From the NCBI GenBank assembly GCA_021787255.1, contig JAJYMD010000326.1, forward strand, positions 1-7,778: a stretch of 7,778 nucleotides of DNA. The letters are read 5' to 3'. Source of the stretch: Actinomycetes bacterium. Lineage in GTDB: Bacteria; Actinomycetota; Acidimicrobiia; Acidimicrobiales; RAAP-2. The notes beneath the pieces are model-generated. The model did no database searches and had not been told where the DNA came from. It saw only the letters and a program-made list of their open reading frames with translations. This document shows, one piece after another, positions 6,121-7,778 of this stretch (its first letter is position 1; every line of letters starts with the position of its first letter). Both the position numbers and the translations under genes were made by a program.

Positions 6121-7059
6121 GTGCCTAACCAATCTCGGAGGCGCGGACAGCGCGCGCCGCAGAGATCCGCACGCCATGGTGCCCGACGCTCCCGGAGCCT
6201 GGTGTTCACTTGGGGTGCGGTCGGCCTTGTCGTGGTAGTAGTGCTCGTGGTGGTCGTCGTGAGTCAGACGAGTCGCAATGCACCGATCAGTGGGCTCCAC
6301 TTCACGCCGAAGCCGGTCCCCGCGACGATCGCCGGGGAGATCACCCACGTCCCTGTCTCGTCCTTCAACGCAGCCGGGCCTGGACTTGCAGAGATCACGC
6401 ACCCCGTGGTCCTCAGCGAACAACCGGCACTCACGTTCACAGGCAAGCCTGGGATCTTCGGTCTCTTCGGGGAGTTCTGCCCCTTCTGTGCAGCGGAGCG
6501 CTGGGCGGTCATCACGTCCCTTTCTCGGTTCGGGACGTTCAGGGGCCTGAAAACGATGCAGTCCTCTCCGAAGGACACGGCGCCGAGGACCCAGACCTTC
6601 GAGTTCGCGACAGCCACTTACTCGAGTCCCTATGTGTCGGCAAAGCTCCTGGAGATGTTCGGCCAGGACAAGGCGACAGGCAGACATCCCATCATCAAGA
6701 GGCCGACCAAAGTCGAAGAGAAGCTGATCGAGAAGTACGATCCGACAGGCACGATCCCGCTCTTCGACATCGGCAACAAGCTCTTCGTCACGGGCGCCAC
6801 GTACTCGCCGACAGTCCTGAAGGGCCTGTCGAGGGCAACAATCGCGGCCGGCCTGTCGCACCCGTCCGACCTGGTGGCGCGGCTGATCTTGGCAGCCTCA
6901 AACTGTCTTTCAGCGGGCATCTGCGCGATCGACGGCGGGTCGCCTCATCCCGTGTGCGCGAGCGTCGGGGTGAGGGACGCTGCGATGGCACTCGGGCTCC
7001 GGATCCAACGGGCGCCGGCGACAGACGCCGGCCCCGGTACGAGCATCGAGAAGACTTGA
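6121..7059 (+). CDS. DUF929-type membrane-anchored thioredoxin-like protein with CPFC motif
   Basis: A 312-residue protein resembling the DUF929 family of archaea and acidophilic actinobacteria. The N-terminus is very basic (residues 1-26), followed by one membrane segment at about 28-48 rich in valine, so the rest should be extracytoplasmic. The thioredoxin-like signature is GEFCPFCAAERWAV at 117-130 (C120, C123), and a cis-Pro-like TIPLFDIGNK is at 211-220. Three further cysteines lie near the end (C262, C268, C279). Known behaviour of CxxC thioredoxin folds suggests a disulfide oxidase, isomerase or reductase, but activity is unproven for DUF929. GTG 6121 is 13 bases after the propeller stop; no in-frame ATG lies before the membrane segment, and the ribosome binding site is weak, suggesting translation coupled to the gene before. 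The context implies that the cysteine-rich propeller is its substrate or partner. Confidence 0.85.
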   Translation: MPNQSRRRGQRAPQRSARHGARRSRSLVFTWGAVGLVVVVVLVVVVVSQTSRNAPISGLHFTPKPVPATIAGEITHVPVSSFNAAGPGLAEITHPVVLSEQPALTFTGKPGIFGLFGEFCPFCAAERWAVITSLSRFGTFRGLKTMQSSPKDTAPRTQTFEFATATYSSPYVSAKLLEMFGQDKATGRHPIIKRPTKVEEKLIEKYDPTGTIPLFDIGNKLFVTGATYSPTVLKGLSRATIAAGLSHPSDLVARLILAASNCLSAGICAIDGGSPHPVCASVGVRDAAMALGLRIQRAPATDAGPGTSIEKT

Positions 7060-7124
7060 CGCACGCGCTGGACGAGGTCTCGGGTGCTACACGCGAGTTG
7101 ACTCGGTCGTAGAACCTCTGTCAC

Positions 7125-7138
7125 CTATCGCGCGATAG
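7125..7138. promoter_or_regulatory. Perfect 14-base palindrome
   Basis: CTATCGCGCGATAG equals its own reverse complement. It lies 66 bases after the stop of the CPFC gene. It could be a dimeric repressor operator, a recombinase-related site, or a weak terminator hairpin (5-base stem, 4-base loop, no T-run). No promoter is evident beside it. Confidence 0.4.
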
Positions 7139-7280
7139 CCGCGTCCCAAGAACACGCCGCGACGGCAGGCCGAAGTGCCGCTACACGGGCACGCAACGAT
7201 CGCGAGCGCGGTACTGAACTAGCGTCCGTACCCCCCAGATTCGAAGACTCGGTTATCCCGCTGTCATAAGGCGGAACCCA

Positions 7281-7296
7281 GGCCTTCGGCAAGGCC
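7281..7296 (-). terminator. Possible terminator hairpin downstream of the integrase gene
   Basis: GGCCTT-CGGC-AAGGCC is a perfect 6-base stem with a 4-base loop, 44 bases beyond the integrase stop on the minus strand. No T-run follows on either strand, so it is at best a weak or Rho-assisted terminator. The small stem at 7320-7333 is nearer to the stop. Confidence 0.3.
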
Positions 7297-7339
7297 GGCC
7301 GCCCGCCCGTCGCTCATCAACGCGATACCGCGTGATTGT

Positions 7340-7778
7340 TCAGGAGCCCGCGAGCACCCGGCGCTGGGCCGCCGTGAGGTCGACCGGTCGACGTGTCTTG
7401 TGGCGGTAGACCGCCTGCAGCATCCTCGTGTTCTTGTGGCCCAGGAAGTCGGCAACCTCCTGCAACGACGCGCCCGCGGAGACGAGAAGGGTAGCCGCGG
7501 AGTGGCGCAGCTCATTCGGGCTGATCGGCTCCATCCCAGCCCCGCGGCAGAGTCGCATCACCTCGCGGCGGAGGTTGTTCTTATCGATGTAACGCCCGAT
7601 CCCGTTGGGAAAGACGAGGCCGAGGTCATCCCAGGCCTGCGCGTCCAGTCGCTCCCGCTCTTGCTGGTGTTCATGCGCCTTCAGTGCGTCGTAGATGGCG
7701 TCGGGGAGCCGTTGCACGCGGTCAGACTCGGCCTTCGTGGCACCGATGACCATGGAGCCATCGGGCAACATCTTGCGG
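7340..7778 (-). CDS. Tyrosine recombinase / phage-type integrase, C-terminal part (5' end beyond window)
   Basis: The catalytic half of a tyrosine recombinase; its N-terminal DNA-binding region and first catalytic arginine lie beyond base 7778. The frame is open to the window edge, so the ATG at 7771 is not taken as the start. Numbering from that Met: the beta-hairpin lysine is K13 in GATKAESDRVQRLP; box II is SPNELRHSAATLL with R89; LGHKNTRML gives H112; the nucleophile is probably Y122 in QAVYRH. The His usually found three residues before the box II Arg is Asn here (N86). A 21-residue tail follows Y122. Such enzymes integrate and excise prophages or integrative elements, so it marks mobile DNA continuing to the right. 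It points towards the sigma operon and is convergent with it. Confidence 0.92.
   Translation of the reverse strand, partial: RKMLPDGSMVIGATKAESDRVQRLPDAIYDALKAHEHQQERERLDAQAWDDLGLVFPNGIGRYIDKNNLRREVMRLCRGAGMEPISPNELRHSAATLLVSAGASLQEVADFLGHKNTRMLQAVYRHKTRRPVDLTAAQRRVLAGS

Larger units (their letters stand above)
7060..7339. other. Gene-free interval between convergent operon and integrase
   Basis: I see no supported gene here. The interval holds a 14-base palindrome (7125-7138), a hairpin (7281-7296) and a small stem ACGCG-ATAC-CGCGT (7320-7333). Two short direct repeats are also visible: GACTCGGT at 7100 and 7246, and GCGATAGCCGCGT at 7132 against GCGATACCGCGT at 7322. Lying beside the integrase 3' end, it could contain recombinase-related sites, but no att core can be identified from one side. 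Confidence 0.5.

Noticed and set aside
7231..7262. tRNA T-arm-like sequence around GATTCGAAG, possibly an integrase target
   Set aside because: The flanking bases do not form a 5-base T stem on either strand, and no acceptor, D or anticodon arms can be assembled nearby.
7264..7515. Small minus-strand open frame overlapping the integrase 3' end
   Set aside because: It is a shifted frame of the recombinase catalytic domain, which is clearly coded in the other frame with its catalytic residues; the composition is Arg/Ser-rich.

Overview
The window is GC-rich DNA with strong G/C bias at third codon positions and actinobacterial-looking proteins. The DUF929-type CPFC protein and the ECF sigma factor followed by a membrane propeller point towards an acidophilic actinobacterium, perhaps class Acidimicrobiia. 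That placement is inference from protein style, not a database result. The layout is accessory: two transposable elements on the left, a compact three-gene operon in the middle, and the C-terminal part of a tyrosine recombinase on the right.

Left (1-3682, genes on the minus strand). An IS3-type orfA/orfB pair, with orfB cut by the window edge, lies directly beside a complete-looking IS21-family element at about 1062-3682. The IS21 element carries istA (DDE transposase) and istB (AAA+ helper ATPase) with an ATGA overlap. Both ends carry tandem terminal repeats built on TGGTCCCATnnnGCTGGCAA: two at the istB end and three, more widely spaced, at the istA end. No target-site duplication is visible.

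Middle (3683-7059, plus strand). A short intergenic region with a near-perfect inverted repeat and a possible leaderless promoter precedes an ECF-type sigma factor. Its end overlaps the start of a 567-residue single-pass membrane protein. That protein has a cysteine-free cytoplasmic N-terminus of about 80 residues and an extracytoplasmic Asp-box beta-propeller with seven regularly placed C-x5-C pairs. Thirteen bases further on is a membrane-anchored thioredoxin-like protein of DUF929 type with a CPFC motif. The tight packing suggests one transcription unit. The model I infer is that the propeller protein senses something outside the membrane and controls the sigma factor through its N-terminus, while the CPFC protein makes or maintains the propeller disulfides. 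This sigma / disulfide-propeller / thiol-oxidoreductase module is the most interesting content of the window.

Right (7060-7778). A gene-free stretch of about 280 bases with a 14-base perfect palindrome and small hairpins separates the operon from a convergent, minus-strand tyrosine recombinase whose N-terminal part lies beyond the window. Transposases on one side and an integrase on the other suggest the operon sits in or beside a mobile or genomic-island region. I see no tRNA, rRNA or CRISPR array.
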